64,000 bases of DNA. It comes from Typhlomys cinereus. Lineage: Eukaryota; Chordata; Mammalia; Rodentia; Platacanthomyidae. The notes under the pieces are model-generated. The model made no database searches and had not been told where the DNA came from. It saw only the letters and a program-made list of their open reading frames with translations. Positions 22,433-34,725 of the stretch are shown in pieces; position 1 is the first letter of the stretch, and the number at the start of each line of letters is the position of its first letter. Made by a program: the position numbers and the translations under genes. The stretch is from NCBI GenBank assembly GCA_023101885.1, contig JALPQD010000394.1, positions 496,001-560,000 of the forward strand. The letters are read 5' to 3'.

Positions 22433-25400
22433 ATGTCTGGAATTAAAAATAGTTTCTCCATTATAACACTAATGTTAATGGAATTAATTCACCGATCAAG
22501 AGACACAGATTACAAACTTGGATTAAAAATCACAATCCATCAATCTGCTGCCTGCAGGAAACCCATCTCACCACAAAAGATAGGCACACCATAAAAATAA
22601 AAGGCTGGTCAACAATTCTACAAGCAAATGGAAGCAGAAAACAGGCAGGGGTAGCCATTATGGTATCAGACAAAGTGGACTTCAAACCAAACAAAATTAT
22701 AAGAGACACGGATGGATACTACATTTTAGTCACAGGTACAATTCACCAGGAAGACTTCACAATACTGAACATATATGCACCCAATACGAGCCCCTCCACA
22801 TTCATTAAGAAAACCCTACAGCGTCTAAAGCAAGAAATCAACCCCCAAACGATAATTCTTGGGGGACTTCAACACTGCCCTCTCAACGTGGGATAGATCA
22901 ACAGGTCAAAAGTTTAACAGAGACACTTTGGAACTTAATCAAACCCTTAAAGAAATGGACCTTACAGATCTCTATCGAACTTTCACCCATGCACAAAAGA
23001 ATACACATTTTTCTCAGCAGCACATGGAACTTTTTCCAAAATAGATCATATATTGGGCCACAAAACGAATCTACACATATACAAAAAAGTTGAAATTCTA
23101 ACCTGTGCCCAATCAGACCACCACGGCCTAAAGCTGGACATCCACAGCACATCAAACAAGAGAAAATACACTAACTCCTGGAAACTTAACAATATGATGC
23201 TGAATGAGAACTGGAATCAGGAAGAAATTAAAAAGGACATTCAAGATTTCCTGAAAGTGAATGATAAAGAAAATACAACTTACCAAAATCTCTGGGACAC
23301 AATGAAAGCTGTGCTAAGAGGTAAGTTCATAGCTCTTAATGCCTACATCAAAAAAATGGAAACATCAAAAATAAACAACTTAACAATGCAGCTTAAAGCT
23401 TTAGAGAAACTAGAGCAATCTGATCCCAAAAGCAGTAGAAGAGAAGAGATTAGCAAAATAAGGGGAGAAATATCTGAAATCGAGATTAAGAAAATGATAG
23501 AAAAAATCAACCAGTCAAAAAGCTGGTTCTTTGAAACAATCAATAAGATTGATACACGCCTAGCTAAATTAACCAAAAGCAGGAGAGAGAAAACCCAAAT
23601 TAACAAAATTAGAAATGAACATGGAGTTATCACGACTGATACCCAAGAAATCCAGAGAATTATAACATCATACTTCAAAAACTTATACTCTGTGAAGTTT
23701 GACAACACAAAAGAGATGGATGAATTTCTAAGTAAACACAACTTACCTAAATTGAATCAGGAAGTTGTGAATTATTTAAATAGTCATATAACATATAAGG
23801 AAATTGAGGAAGTAATCTTGAATCCTCCCACCAAAAAAATGTCCTGGACCAGAACTCAGCACAGAGTTCTACCAGACATTTAAGGAGTTAATAATACCAA
23901 TACTCCTTAAACTGTTCCATCAAATAACAATGGAAGGAACACTACCAAATTCCTTCTATGAAGCTAATATCGTTTTAATCCCTAAAGGTAATAAAGACTC
24001 ACTTAAAAAAGAAAACTATAGGCCGATCTCTCTGATGAACACAGACGCAAAGATTCGCAACAAAGTCTTAGCAAATCGGATTCAAAAACATAATAAAAAG
24101 ATTATTCACGGGGACCAAGTAGGCTTCATCCCCGGCACACAAGTTTGGTTCAACATACGCAAATCAAAAAATGTAATTCATCATGTAAACCAGTCCAAAG
24201 TCCAAGACCACATGACACTCTCGATAGATGCAGAAAAAGCTTTTGACAAGATCCAACAACCTTTTATGATCAAAACGCTAGAGACAGTAGGAATAGAAGG
24301 AACCTTTATCAATATAATAAAAGCTGTATACAACAAGCCCACAGCAAGGATTATGCTCAATGGGGAACAATTGGAAGCATTCCCACTTTGATCAGGAACA
24401 AGACAAGGCTGTCCACTCTCACCACTTCTATTCAATATTGTACTTGAAGTCTTAGCTGAAGCCATAAGACAAGAAAGGGACATAAGAGGGATTCCAATCG
24501 GCAAGGAAGAAGTCAAGCTATCCCTATTTGCAGATGACATGATCTTATAACTGAGGGATCCCAAAAACTCCACCAGGAAGCTTCTGGAAATAATTGAGAA
24601 GTTCAGCAGGGTGGCAGGATACAAAATAAATGTGCAAAAATCAGAGGCCTTCCTATATACCCAGAATGAAAGAAGTGAAAAAGCCTTGAGGGAAAAATCC
24701 CATTTACTATAGCCCCTAAAAAAATGAAATACGTTGGTATAAACCTAACCAAGGAGGTAAAAGACCTTTACAATGAAAACTTTAAAACCCTCAAGAAAGA
24801 AATTGCAGAAGACACCAGAAAGTGGAAAGACCTCCCATGTTCCTGGATTGGCAGGATCAACATCGTAAAAATGACCATCCTACCAAAGGCAATATACAAA
24901 TTCAGTGCTATACCAATTAAAATCCCAAAGCAATTCTTTAAAGAAGTTGACCAAACAATCTCAAAATTCATATGGAGGCACAAAAGACCCAGGACAGCAA
25001 AGACAATCCTGAGTAACAAAAACACTGCTGGGGGTATCACCATACCGAACCTTAGTCTATATTACAAATCCATAGTTGTAAAAACAGCCTGGTATTGGCT
25101 TCAAAATAGACACACAGATCAATGGATAAGGGTTGAAGACCCAGATATAAGCCCACAAAATTACAGTCATTTGGTCTTTGACAAAGGGGCTCAAAGAATC
25201 CAATGGAAAAAGAACAGCCTCTTCAACAAATGGTGCTGGCAAAAGTGGATCTCCACATGTAGAAGATTAAAGCTGGACCCGTACTTGTCACCATGTACAA
25301 GACTTAATTCCAGATGGATCAAGGACCTTGATATCAGGCCAGAGACTTTAAAAACCATAGTTGAAAGGATAGGGAACTCCCTCGAGCTGATTGGGCTAGG

Positions 25401-26252
25401 CCAACATTTCCTAAACAGACATCCAATGGCACAGTCACTGCTACCAACTCTTAACAGATGGGATCTTGTGAAATTAAAGAGCTTCTGTTCAGATAAAGAG
25501 ATTGTAACACGAGCTCAAAGGCAACCCACAGAATGGGAGAAAATCTTCACTAACCATAAATCTGATAGATCTCTACTGTCCAGAGTACACAAAGAACTTA
25601 GAAAACTAAACTCCAAGAAAACACTGGCCCAATTAAAAAATGGGCCCTGGATCTTCAAAGAAACTTTACCAGGGATGAAATTAAAATGTCTAACAAATAT
25701 CTTAAAAAATGCTCCACTTCCTTCGCCATCAGGGAAATGCAAATCAAAACTTCCCTGAGATATCATCTCACCCCGGTCAGGATGGCAAAAATCCACAATA
25801 CAAACAACAACAAATGCTGGAGAGGAAGTGGAGAGAGGGGAACTCTCCTACATTGCTGGTGGGAATGCAGGCTCATACAGCCACTCTGGCGAGCTGTCTG
25901 GAGATTCTTAAAGAAATTAAAGATTGAAATGCCATATGACCCTGCTATCCCACTTTTGGGAATAACCCCCCATGCAGCAGAGGTTCGCCTCGATAGCACA
26001 AGCACGACCATGTTCATAGCAGCACTGTTTACAATAGCAAAGTCATGGAATCAACCTAAATGTCCAACAGTTGACGAGTGGAAAAGGAAACTGTGGTACA
26101 TCTATACAATGGAGTACTACTCAGCCATCAAAAATGATGAATTACTGTTATTTGCTGGGAAATGGATGTCATTAGAAAGAATTATATTAAGTGAAGTATC
26201 CCAAACCCAGAAAATTAAGCGCCGTATGTACTCCCTAATAGGTGGGTCCTAG
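22433..26252 (+). pseudogene. LINE-1 ORF2 (endonuclease and reverse transcriptase), frame-broken
   Basis: ORF2p nicks the target with its endonuclease and copies LINE-1 RNA by target-primed reverse transcription. The order seen is a start at MSGIKN, endonuclease text (IYAPNT near 22.77 kb, DHHGLKLDIH near 23.12 kb), then the reverse transcriptase ([41 protein letters not shown]), and the cysteine-rich C-terminus ending LIGGS and TAG. The frame shifts inside the endonuclease (near 22.86 and 22.98 kb) and before the reverse-transcriptase core (near 23.84 kb). There is an in-frame stop near 24.39 kb, another directly after the FADD box near 24.55 kb, and shifts near 24.7 and 25.7 kb. It is not functional, although nearly all the sequence is present. 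Confidence 0.9.
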
Positions 26253-27256
26253 TACCAAACTCACCCAGCCCACGTTGAGACACTCAAAAGTAAACCTATG
26301 TAACACAGTAATTGCAAGAATTATGAACAAGAGATATGGGGTAGGAGGGCCACACCAGAAACAAGGAGAGAGGGGACCATGTTACAGCAGAGAAAATAGG
26401 CCTCCATCAAGGTCTGCAAGTAAGTAATGAGAAACCTGGTTAAGTTCACAGACGTTCTTTCCTGATCTCACCAGAAGGGGAGGGCATATAGTCTAGCAGA
26501 TAAAAAGTAATCATTTTGCAAATGGGTGATGGACCCCTCCCTCACTGAGGTTTCCTACTCTTATTACATCCTACTCTTATTACATCTACCCTTGAATGTG
26601 CTATTATAACAAGACTCCAGTTTAACAGCTTTTTGTCTCTGGCCAGGGGGTGACATACAGTGCCCAGCAGAATGGAGTGAAGGGCATTGCAGGAGCAGCA
26701 AAACTGCAAAAGAAAATCAACAAACCACAATCCAGAACTTCACAGACTCTACCAATCACATAGAACTAGGCCAGCCTAATCTCTCCCCATCCTGGAGCTC
26801 AGGGACATTTGCGGAAGAGGGGGCGGTAAGATTGTAAGAGCAAAAGGATGGGAGGAGCAACGATTTGCAAGATTCTCAACAATAGTTGGGGCCAAAGCAA
26901 TCATAATGGGACTTTGCATGCCCTGCGCAATGTCCAGCGCACTGTTGCCCTCATAAAGTCTAGCATCTGTTAAGGGCACCGAGACCCCTGGAGGCAAGGG
27001 ATTGACAGCCATAGTAGTGATCTTATGCTTAAGGGGAACAAGAGAAAGGGCTTATGGAAATGCCACTGGGTCCTTATATGTCATCGGAGAGGAGGACCCA
27101 GTGGAGAGTTAGGCGTACACAATAAAGGACTCTCTGGGAATTGGGGGGAGGCACTGGGAGATGGGGAGGGGGAAGAGGGGTTTCGGGGGGAGGAGGGGAG
27201 AGGGAGGGAACTGGTAAAAAAATTTTAAAATGTATAATTAAATTTTTAATAAAAAA

Positions 27257-28868
27257 AAATTCTCCAGTTCTTTAGCCATCAGGGAAATGCAAATCAAAAC
27301 TTCCCTGAGATATCATCTCACCCCGGTCAGGATGGCAAAAATCCACAATACAAACAAAAACAAATGCTGGAGACGATGTGGAGAGAGGGGAACTCTCCTA
27401 CATTGCTGGTGGGAGTGCAGGCTCATACAGCCACTCTGGCGAGCTGTCTGGCGATTCTTAAAGAAATTAAAGATTGAAATGCCATATGACCCTGCGATTC
27501 CACTTTTGGGTATAACCCCCCATACAGCAGAGGTTCATCTCGATAGCACAAGCACGACCATGTTCATAGCAGCACTGTTTACAATAGCAAAGACATGGAA
27601 TCAACTCAAATGTCCAACAGTTGACGAGTGGATAAGGAAAATGTGGTACATCTTTACAATGGAGTACTACTCAGCCATCAAAAATGATGAATTATTGGAA
27701 TTTGCCGGGAAACGGATGTCATTAGATACAATTATTTTAAGTGAAGTATCCCAGACCCAGAAAATTAAGTGCCGTATGTACTACCTAATAGGTGGCTCCT
27801 AATACCAAACCCACCCAGCCCATCTTGAGACACTCATAGGTAAATCTATGTATTACCTACAGTAATTGCAAGGATTATGAACAGGAGGGATGGGGTTGGA
27901 GGGCCACACCAGAAACAAGGAGAGAAGTGACCAGGTTACAGTAGAGAAAATAGGCCTCCATCAAGGACTGCAAGAAAGTAATGTGACACCTAGTTAAGTT
28001 CACAGACATTTGTTCCTGATCATTTACAACTAAGGGGGTATGAACTCACCAGAAGGGGAGGCCATGCAGTCCGGCAGATTAAAAAGTAGCCATTTTGCAA
28101 ATGAGTGATTGACCCCTCCCATTGCCAAATGCCATATGACCCTGCGATTTTGGGTATAAGTATTAGATCTACCCTTGAATGTGCTCTTATAATAAGACTT
28201 CAGTTTAACAGCTTTCTGTCTCTGGTCAGGGTGTGACATACAGTGCCCATCACGATGGAGTGAAGGGCATTGCAGGAGCAACAAAACCGCAAAAGAAAAT
28301 CAACAAACCACTATCCAGAACTTCACAGACTCTATATCAACCAGCTAGAACTAGTCCAGACTAATCTCTCCCCATCCTGAAGCTCAGGGACATTTGCGGA
28401 AGAGGGGGTGGTAAGAGTGTAAGAGCAAAAGGATGGGAGGAGCAATGATTTGCAAGATACTCCACACAAGTTAGGGCCGAAGCAATCATAATTGGACATT
28501 GCATGCCCGGCGCAATGTCCAACACACTATTGACCTCACAAAGTCTAGCATCTGCTAAAGGCACCAAGATCCTTGGAGGCAAGGGATTGACAGCCACAGT
28601 AGTGTTCCTATGCTTAAGGGGAACACAGGAAAGGGTTCAGGGAAATGCCACTGGGTCCTTGTACGTCATCGGAGAGGAGGGCCCAGAGGAGAGTCAGGCA
28701 TGCACAAGAAAGGACTCTGGGAATTGGGGCGGGAGGCACGCGAGGATGGGGCGGGAGGGGTGAGGGGAGGGGGAGCAGGGGGTTCGGGGGGGAGGAGGAG
28801 GGAGGGAGGGAACTGGTGTACCTATTAAGTTTGTATGAGCTGAAATAATAATAAAAATGTATTATTAA
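27257..28868 (+). mobile_element. 5'-truncated LINE-1 directly behind the previous one
   Basis: It starts in the ORF2 C-terminal region (TTCTCCAGTTCTTTAGCCATC), joined directly to the A-tail of the preceding element, and runs to a complete 3' UTR with a purine tract, GTACCTATTAAGTTTGTATGAG and an A-rich tail. The 3' UTR differs from the young copies and matches the nested copy at 48.0-48.9 kb better, so it belongs to a related but distinct subfamily. Around 28.1 kb a short stretch (AAATGCCATATGACCCTGCG) repeats ORF2 text out of place. Confidence 0.85.
27287..27802 (+). pseudogene. LINE-1 ORF2 C-terminal fragment, open
   Basis: 171 codons from an internal methionine ([19 protein letters not shown]) contain the cysteine-rich motif [18 protein letters not shown] and the [13 protein letters not shown] and LIGGS endings. 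It is the undamaged C-terminal part of ORF2 without endonuclease or reverse transcriptase, so it has no enzymatic role on its own. Confidence 0.88.
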
Positions 28869-28884
28869 AAAAAATTGTTGTCTG

Positions 28885-31647
28885 ATCGGTTGCGGGGCGC
28901 AGAGCGACCTGTGCCGGCCCTGCGGCCACTGCACTAGCGCAGGGCTTCCGGTCCTCTCCGTCCTCCCGCCCCGCGTGCCTCTTCCTCCGCGTCCTCCCAG
29001 ACCGTGGGGCCCAGGTGGGGGCCAAGCGGCAGCAGCCGGTCCTGACTCTGCTGTTTCTTCTCATGGTTCCTTTGGGCAACAGCTGTCCACCCCCGGTATA
29101 CACTGTAGTTGACTGCAGGGAAACCCCGGGCCTCTCCCCTTCTTTCTCTATGGGATTTGCACTTTTCTCTCTGCTCACCACCAAGCATAGTCAATAACAA
29201 ACCGAGCCTACTTAGCAGTAGTGAAGCTTGAGGTACCAGAGTTAACCAGCTACGGGGCCATGTGTCTGGCTGGGTGAAAATCCAACTGGGGATTTCAGTT
29301 TCATTCACCTGCACTGTTTTGGTGGGTTTTTTTGTTTGTTTTGTTTTAGGACGCAACATCTCATCCCCCCCTCCTTTTTCCTTTTCTTAATCCCTTTTCT
29401 GAAAAGGGGAGGGGGGAATCCGGATGGATTTCAAGGATTGGACTGGCATCACAGTGTTTTACTGCACACCTAAATCCTGATAAACCTCTATTTTGGCAGT
29501 TGAGTCAAATGTGTTTTCCGGAAAGTTAGTTCAAATATTTTTCTTTCTTTCCTACCTCCCTTCCTTTTCCCCTCTCCCCCAAACTTATGGTCCAAAAATG
29601 ACTGGATGGCAGCTTTTGTTTCTTGACCCTGAAATATGACAGTCCGCTGATATTGTGAGAAGGTGCAGTTTGGGGCTTACAGTTGTGATTTTAGCCATCC
29701 AATCATATTAGGGAAAAAAATGACTTGTTTCTGTTGTACTTGAGTCTTAAGAAAAAGTGCCTGTAGTTTAGTGACAATTTACAAAGGCTTTAGTACCACC
29801 TGTATTTCAAAATGGGGGACCCAAATTCCCGGAAGAAACAAGCTCTGAACAGACTACCTGCTCAGCTTAGAAAGAAAAAAGAATCTCTAGCTGACCAGTT
29901 TGACATCAAGATGTATGCTATCTTTGTGTTCAAGGAGAAGAAGAAAAAGTCAGCACTTTTTGAAGTGTCTGAGGTTATACCAGTCATGACAAATAATTAT
30001 GTAGAAAATATTCTGAAAGGTGTGCGAGATTCCAGCTACTCCTTGAAAAGTTCCATAGAATTTCTGCAGAAGGACATGGTACAGCTCCTTGCTCCTCAAT
30101 ACCAGTCTATGAGAAGGGATGTAATTGGCTGTACTGAGGAGATGGATTTCATTCTTTGGCCTCTGAATGATATCGAGAAAATTGTCTGTCTCCTGTTTTC
30201 CAGGTGGAAGGAACCTGATAAGCCTTTTAGGCCTGTTCAGGCCAAATTTGAGTTTCATCACAGTGACTATGAAAAACAATTTCTGCATGTACTGAGCCGC
30301 AAGGACAAGACTGGAATTGTTGTCAACAGTCCTAACCAGTCAGTGTTTCTTTTCATTGACAGACAGCACCTGCAGACTCCAAAAAACAAAACTACCATCT
30401 TCAAGTTATGCAGCATCTGCCTCTACCTGCCACAGGAGCAGCTCACCCACTGGGCAGTTGGCACCATAGAGGACCACCTCGGTCCTTACGTGCCAGCGTG
30501 ATGGAGAGGAGAGCTCTGGCCAGCAGAGGGAAGAGCGAGTACAGCACCAGTTTTCTTTTCTTGTTTTCTTACCACTTTTCTTTCACAGTTTAAAGAAATG
30601 GACTCATGCACAGAACACTATGCATTTTGAAACTTGTTCATCCTGGATTTATTTTAATCATTTGTATCTCAGAACTTTAAAAAATTAGATGTCTTCTGCA
30701 CAGACTGTGAAAGAAGATGCTTTGCATATTTGCTGCACTGTGTCAGCATCTTACTAAAGTGTGAAATGAAGGACTAGTGTACACTGAAATGCTTAGACGT
30801 GTCTGAAAGCACCAGGCTGCACTCATTTTGGTGGTCTTCACGTTTGTGTGGGTTTGCCTCTGATATCAGTCATCAGTATTGAGAGGGTGAGAAGTGAATG
30901 TAACAGGTACAAATAACATTTAAAAATGTAATAGCTTTGCTATAATCATCGTTCCAAAGCACTGTCAAATTCATTCTAATGATCAGACAGAAGTGGCTGT
31001 TTAAAACAATATGCCATGGGAAAATGGCTAAATGGAGAAAGCATCTCATGGAAGGCATTCTGCCTCATGTTCCACTGGGCCATGTGTGTTTCCTTGGTAC
31101 TCACAAGTGCATGTATTTTCCTAGATCTCCTTCCCGAGATGCTGCTGGAAAGCATCCAGTGCAAGTGTGGTGTGTTCACATGTAGTGCAGCTCTGGCGTC
31201 TGAAGTGGCTGGTGCAGCTGCAGAAACCAGCGGAGGGAGGGCTTTGGGGTTTTAGTTACAAAGAAAAAATTCCAGTGAATTGTGCAAAAATACTGGTTTC
31301 TACACTATCCTAAAGAAAAAAATTAATGAGTGTTTGGAATAGAAAAAAGGTATAAAAGGTGGGATCTTTAATTGTAAAAATAACCAGAGTGAGTGTCAAA
31401 GTTCTAAAAGCAAAACTCTCATTGTACAATGAACACAGGAAAAATTACTGTATAGTTACTTTGGTTTTTTTTTCTTTTAAATGAGAAAAGCTTTGCAGAA
31501 GGGTTGGAGTTTTGGGGATCCTACTCCTGGAGTAAAGCCAGCCTTGACCAGTTTCCATCTGTATTTAGCTTCTGGTTGGAATTTGGAAAGATGAAAATCT
31601 AAATAAAATAGGTGAAAGTTTCCTGACTATTCAGATGGAAAAAAAAA
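28885..31647 (+). mobile_element. C6orf62: Processed (retrotransposed) copy of C6orf62 mRNA
   Basis: The unit looks like a reverse-transcribed mRNA. It has a GC-rich CpG-bearing 5' leader of about 0.93 kb, one uninterrupted coding region, a 3' UTR of about 1.1 kb, an AATAAA near 31.6 kb, and a run of nine A about 35 bases later. The coding region contains no introns. The parental gene in mammals is a multi-exon gene, as I recall it. The sequence right after the A run, GATGTCTGG, resembles GTTGTCTG at 28877-28884 just before the leader, a probable short target-site duplication. The start is placed after that repeat. It is a retrocopy rather than the parental locus. Confidence 0.85.
29812..30501 (+). 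CDS. C6orf62: C6orf62-like protein, intact retrocopy frame
   Basis: A single 229-codon frame begins [14 protein letters not shown] and ends [13 protein letters not shown] recognise this as C6orf62 (also called XTP12), a conserved mammalian protein of the same length whose biochemical function is not established. Visible features are a basic N-terminus (residues 8-24), a lysine run at 42-46, and the blocks [27 protein letters not shown] and [14 protein letters not shown]. There is no signal peptide or membrane segment. No stop or frameshift is present. From memory, several residues differ from the very conserved parent, including a proline for arginine near residue 16 and changes around residues 32-37, which would argue for relaxed constraint. 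The start context is CAAAATGG. Transcription is untested; it could be an unexpressed young pseudogene or an active retrogene. Confidence 0.85.
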   Translation: MGDPNSRKKQALNRLPAQLRKKKESLADQFDIKMYAIFVFKEKKKKSALFEVSEVIPVMTNNYVENILKGVRDSSYSLKSSIEFLQKDMVQLLAPQYQSMRRDVIGCTEEMDFILWPLNDIEKIVCLLFSRWKEPDKPFRPVQAKFEFHHSDYEKQFLHVLSRKDKTGIVVNSPNQSVFLFIDRQHLQTPKNKTTIFKLCSICLYLPQEQLTHWAVGTIEDHLGPYVPA

Positions 31648-31656
31648 GATGTCTGG

Positions 31657-32294
31657 TATTCACATATATGCCATGGCATATACTTGTACACATATGTATG
31701 CAGACACATACATCAATATAGATAAATGTAAGAAATATGCATGTGTGGAACTAAGACCCTTTTTAAAATTTTTTTGAAATATTCTTCCTCATTGAAATAG
31801 ATGGTGAAGAGAAACAGATGTCATTGCAACAGTTGGTGAGTCACTGTGGAGAAGAGAACAAAGAATATAGGTGTTTAGCCTAATAAAAGCAAAATCTAGT
31901 CTATATTTTAATAATGTAGTTGAATCACTCTAATTAATGAAAAATTGACTATGGTGAGTTTTTTAGAAAAGTTATGCTAAAAATACACTCCAAAGCAATC
32001 AATGTATTAATATAGTTACTTTTACTAGATAATAACAAAGGAAAATTACAAATTTCTTGAAAAAAGAGCATTTGTTTATTTAATGCATAAAGATGAGAAT
32101 ATGAAGGGAATTCTGTGGTGTATATAAATAAGTCAAACTACAAAATTAATCATAATCAATTGACTATAATATAAACATGGATACAAAAACACAACTAGAA
32201 AGAACAGAGTAGTAGTTGGAGAGCCAACATGAAAAATGAAACGTGATGAAAATCTTAAATATTGATTATTACACATTGCATTAATACAATATTC
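31657..32294 (+). other. AT-rich unique sequence
   Basis: Host sequence after the retrocopy, with short TA/CA-rich stretches near 31.68 kb. No gene or repeat is recognised. Confidence 0.5.
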
Positions 32295-33241
32295 TTAGAA
32301 ACAAGACAGGAATAATTTATATTTATGGAGGTTTTTTCCATTAGGTAACTTTTTATTCCTATGATCATGAAAATAATTTTTTTCTGGCCTTAGCAAAATA
32401 ATGTAACACTTTGAGAGAAAAATGCAGATACGGAGTCCTGCACTGGAAGCTAAGATGGAAAATATTTCAGTGGCTACCATGGCCTTCCCCTTGGTGCTCT
32501 GGTAGACAGAGAAAAATGAAGAACACCAGCATGCTAAAGGTCAGGAACTTGGCTTCATTGAAGGTGTCATGTAGATTCTTGACTAGAAAAGCTACAGTGA
32601 AGTTCAGTAGAGCAAGAAGCCCAGGTATCCTAGGACACAGTAAAATGCATTGAATGAGCCCTTGTTGCATATGATAAGAATATGGCCATATTCAGAATGG
32701 GCATCTACACCAATAAATGGAGGAGATGTTCCTAGCCAGATTCCACATAGAATAAGTTGGATCAGGGTGGAGAAGGGGATGATGAAATCAAGGGCTTTTG
32801 ATTGCAACAACCATATCTCCATAATCTCCATCCTTTTTCCTGGAATAATGATCTTAAAGGCCAGAAGCACAATAATTGTTTTGGCCAAGAAAGGGGAAAG
32901 AGCAACAGTGAACATGACTTCAAATGTAGTCTGCTGTCAAATACAGGTGCATGTGTTAGGATGGCCAATGAAGAGCAAGGAGCAGAGGAAACAAAAGATG
33001 AGGGAGATAAGCAGAATGTAGCTAAGGTTCCTGTTATTGGCCTTCACAATGGAAGTATCTCAGAACTTCACAAATACTCCAAGAATTACAGCTGTGAGTG
33101 AAGAGAACCACGGGGCCATGTAGGCCAGAGTTATCCCCAAGGAATCATCATAGACTATAAATGTCACAACTACATGGATGCATTTGTCATTCTCTTAATT
33201 GGCATATAGATTATCTCCATAATCAAAAAACTGATCCATAT
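32295..33241 (-). pseudogene. Vomeronasal type-2 receptor exon 6 (seven-transmembrane exon), disrupted
   Basis: On the minus strand, an AACAG acceptor at 33246-33242 is followed by ATGGATCAG, a typical start of the last V2R exon. The class C seven-helix domain follows. Recognisable blocks are NDKCIHV, DSLGITLAYM (helix 1), [20 protein letters not shown] (helix 2), FEVMFTVALSPFLAKTIIVLLAF (helix 3, longest quoted here in part), [31 protein letters not shown] (helix 6), and, in another frame, [14 protein letters not shown] and [12 protein letters not shown] (helix 7 and tail). Damage is clear: an in-frame TAA in YAN*END near 33.20 kb, TGA at 33062-33060, a stop after GFLLY near 32.60 kb, and a frame change with a small loss near 32.5 kb between helices 6 and 7. 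It was a pheromone receptor exon and cannot be made today. Confidence 0.9.
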
Positions 33242-33246
33242 CTGTT

Positions 33247-34435
33247 TTATAACAAAAATCAGGATTAGTTCTAATTTAGTAATCCTTTTATCCATAACAT
33301 CTATTTGTTGAATGGATTGAAATACTAACTTGCCTGAATTGTCCTGATTTGGTGTTTTATTCCTCAGGAGACTAAAATTTTTGTGTATAGGATAACAGGA
33401 ATTCATAAATGTCATCGTATGTTTGATGGCACCTGAGAAACTCTTTTATCTTTACACAGGATTACACACGTTTCCAACAGTATAACACTATTTCATGTCT
33501 TTAGCAGAATATGTGACCCAATTTTATTTGGCAACCTAATGTAGTTGTGATAGTTCAAGTACCTTTATGAAATATATCTTGCTTTATATTGTATAGGTCA
33601 AATTAATTCAGGTTGTAGAATGGACTAGAAGAAATTTTTCTTATGACATTATCCTTGTTTTCCTTTTCTGTCTTCTATTCATTTACATTGTCACATATCT
33701 GTTTCAACTAAGGGAATTTTAATAAATGAAGATAATTTTAAAATCCTTGAATGTTTTTAAAAAATCCAAAGACCTGCTGCTTATCATAAATTTTTCAGGA
33801 AGGATTGAATCTCCGTAATTAATCTGCTGAAATTTTCTATTCATAAAAATGAAATAATGGTGCAATATTTTTCCAAATGTTTCATGTTAAAAGATACCTA
33901 TTATGAACAAAACCTGCAAATCCTGATTCTGGATAAGAAAACAGAATTTATATATATGGATTTATGAAGAGATCTTGGGGAATATTTACAATAATTATGA
34001 ACACATATCATATTGCCAAGGAAAATAATGAGCTCTCAAAACCATTTCCACTTTACTGTATAGATGCTTTAACATTCATATTTTTTGCACTCTCTGGGCA
34101 GCAAGGCAATGAGCTCAGGTGATGATTAACTAATCAATTGACAAAGAAAAGTTGATAGACATGACAGAATTTAATTTAGCTATGAAAATTAAAAGCATAG
34201 AATTTTTGGAAAAGAAAGTATTGAAAATATTATATGAAGTGAAATAAAGCAGTTTCAGAAGGATAATCCCACATGTTCTCTCCGCATGTGGATCCTACCT
34301 TTTAATGTTAATACGAGCATGTAAGAAGACAGTGAGTGTGATTATGAGTCTAGAAAAAAGACAAGGAACATGAAATAGAAAAAAATGACTAGAGAGTCAT
34401 GTGTGGAAGGGATTGTCATAAATAGGTTATAAATT
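33247..34435 (-). other. Presumed V2R intron sequence, no exon recognised
   Basis: AT-rich unique sequence. On the minus strand it lies directly upstream of the V2R exon 6 acceptor, so it would be intron 5 if the rest of the gene was once here. I found no V2R exon 5 or other coding text. Confidence 0.4.
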
Positions 34436-34448
34436 AAAGAGTATTTCC

Positions 34449-34712
34449 AGGCTGGAGAGGTGGCTCAGGGGTTAAGCCTCTGCCTTGCAGGTGGAAGGTC
34501 CTGAGTTCGGATCCCAGATCCCACATATAGATGCCGGGCAGAAGCGGGGGCGGCCTGCGTTTCTGGTCCTGGTAGGGTGGAGCCTGTGAATCCCGAGGTG
34601 GAGGAAGTGGAGGCGTCCATGGTGGTTCCCGAATTTGTCCGTGGTTCTACACACACACAGAGACACAAGCGCACACATACATACATACACACACAAAATT
34701 GAATAAAAAAAA
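34449..34712 (+). mobile_element. B2-like SINE
   Basis: A complete tRNA-like head (GGCTGGAGAGGTGGCTCAGG, then GGTCCTGAGTTCGGATCCC), the GC-rich body, a short CA run and poly(A). A 13-bp target-site duplication, AAAGAGTATTTCC, flanks it at 34436-34448 and 34713-34725. Confidence 0.93.
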
Positions 34713-34725
34713 AAAGAGTATTTCC

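Larger units (their letters stand above)
21385..27256 (+). mobile_element. Nearly full-length young LINE-1
   Basis: ORF1 (lacking its first two dozen or so codons), a spacer, ORF2 from endonuclease to C-terminus, and a 1 kb 3' UTR with a purine tract and AATAAAAAAAA tail are all present in order. The 5' UTR and the ORF1 start are missing. The 3' end is nearly identical to the one at the left edge of the window. ORF2 has several frame breaks, so the element cannot mobilise itself, though ORF1 is open. Confidence 0.92.

Noticed and set aside
28934..29359. 141-codon minus-strand frame opposite the C6orf62 retrocopy leader
   Set aside because: It lies antisense to GC-rich untranslated leader sequence. 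It has no domain, no start or promoter evidence, and GC-rich DNA yields long chance frames.
28885..31647. C6orf62 as the native gene
   Set aside because: The leader, coding region and 3' UTR are contiguous without introns and end in an A run, which is a retrocopy signature, not a parental locus.
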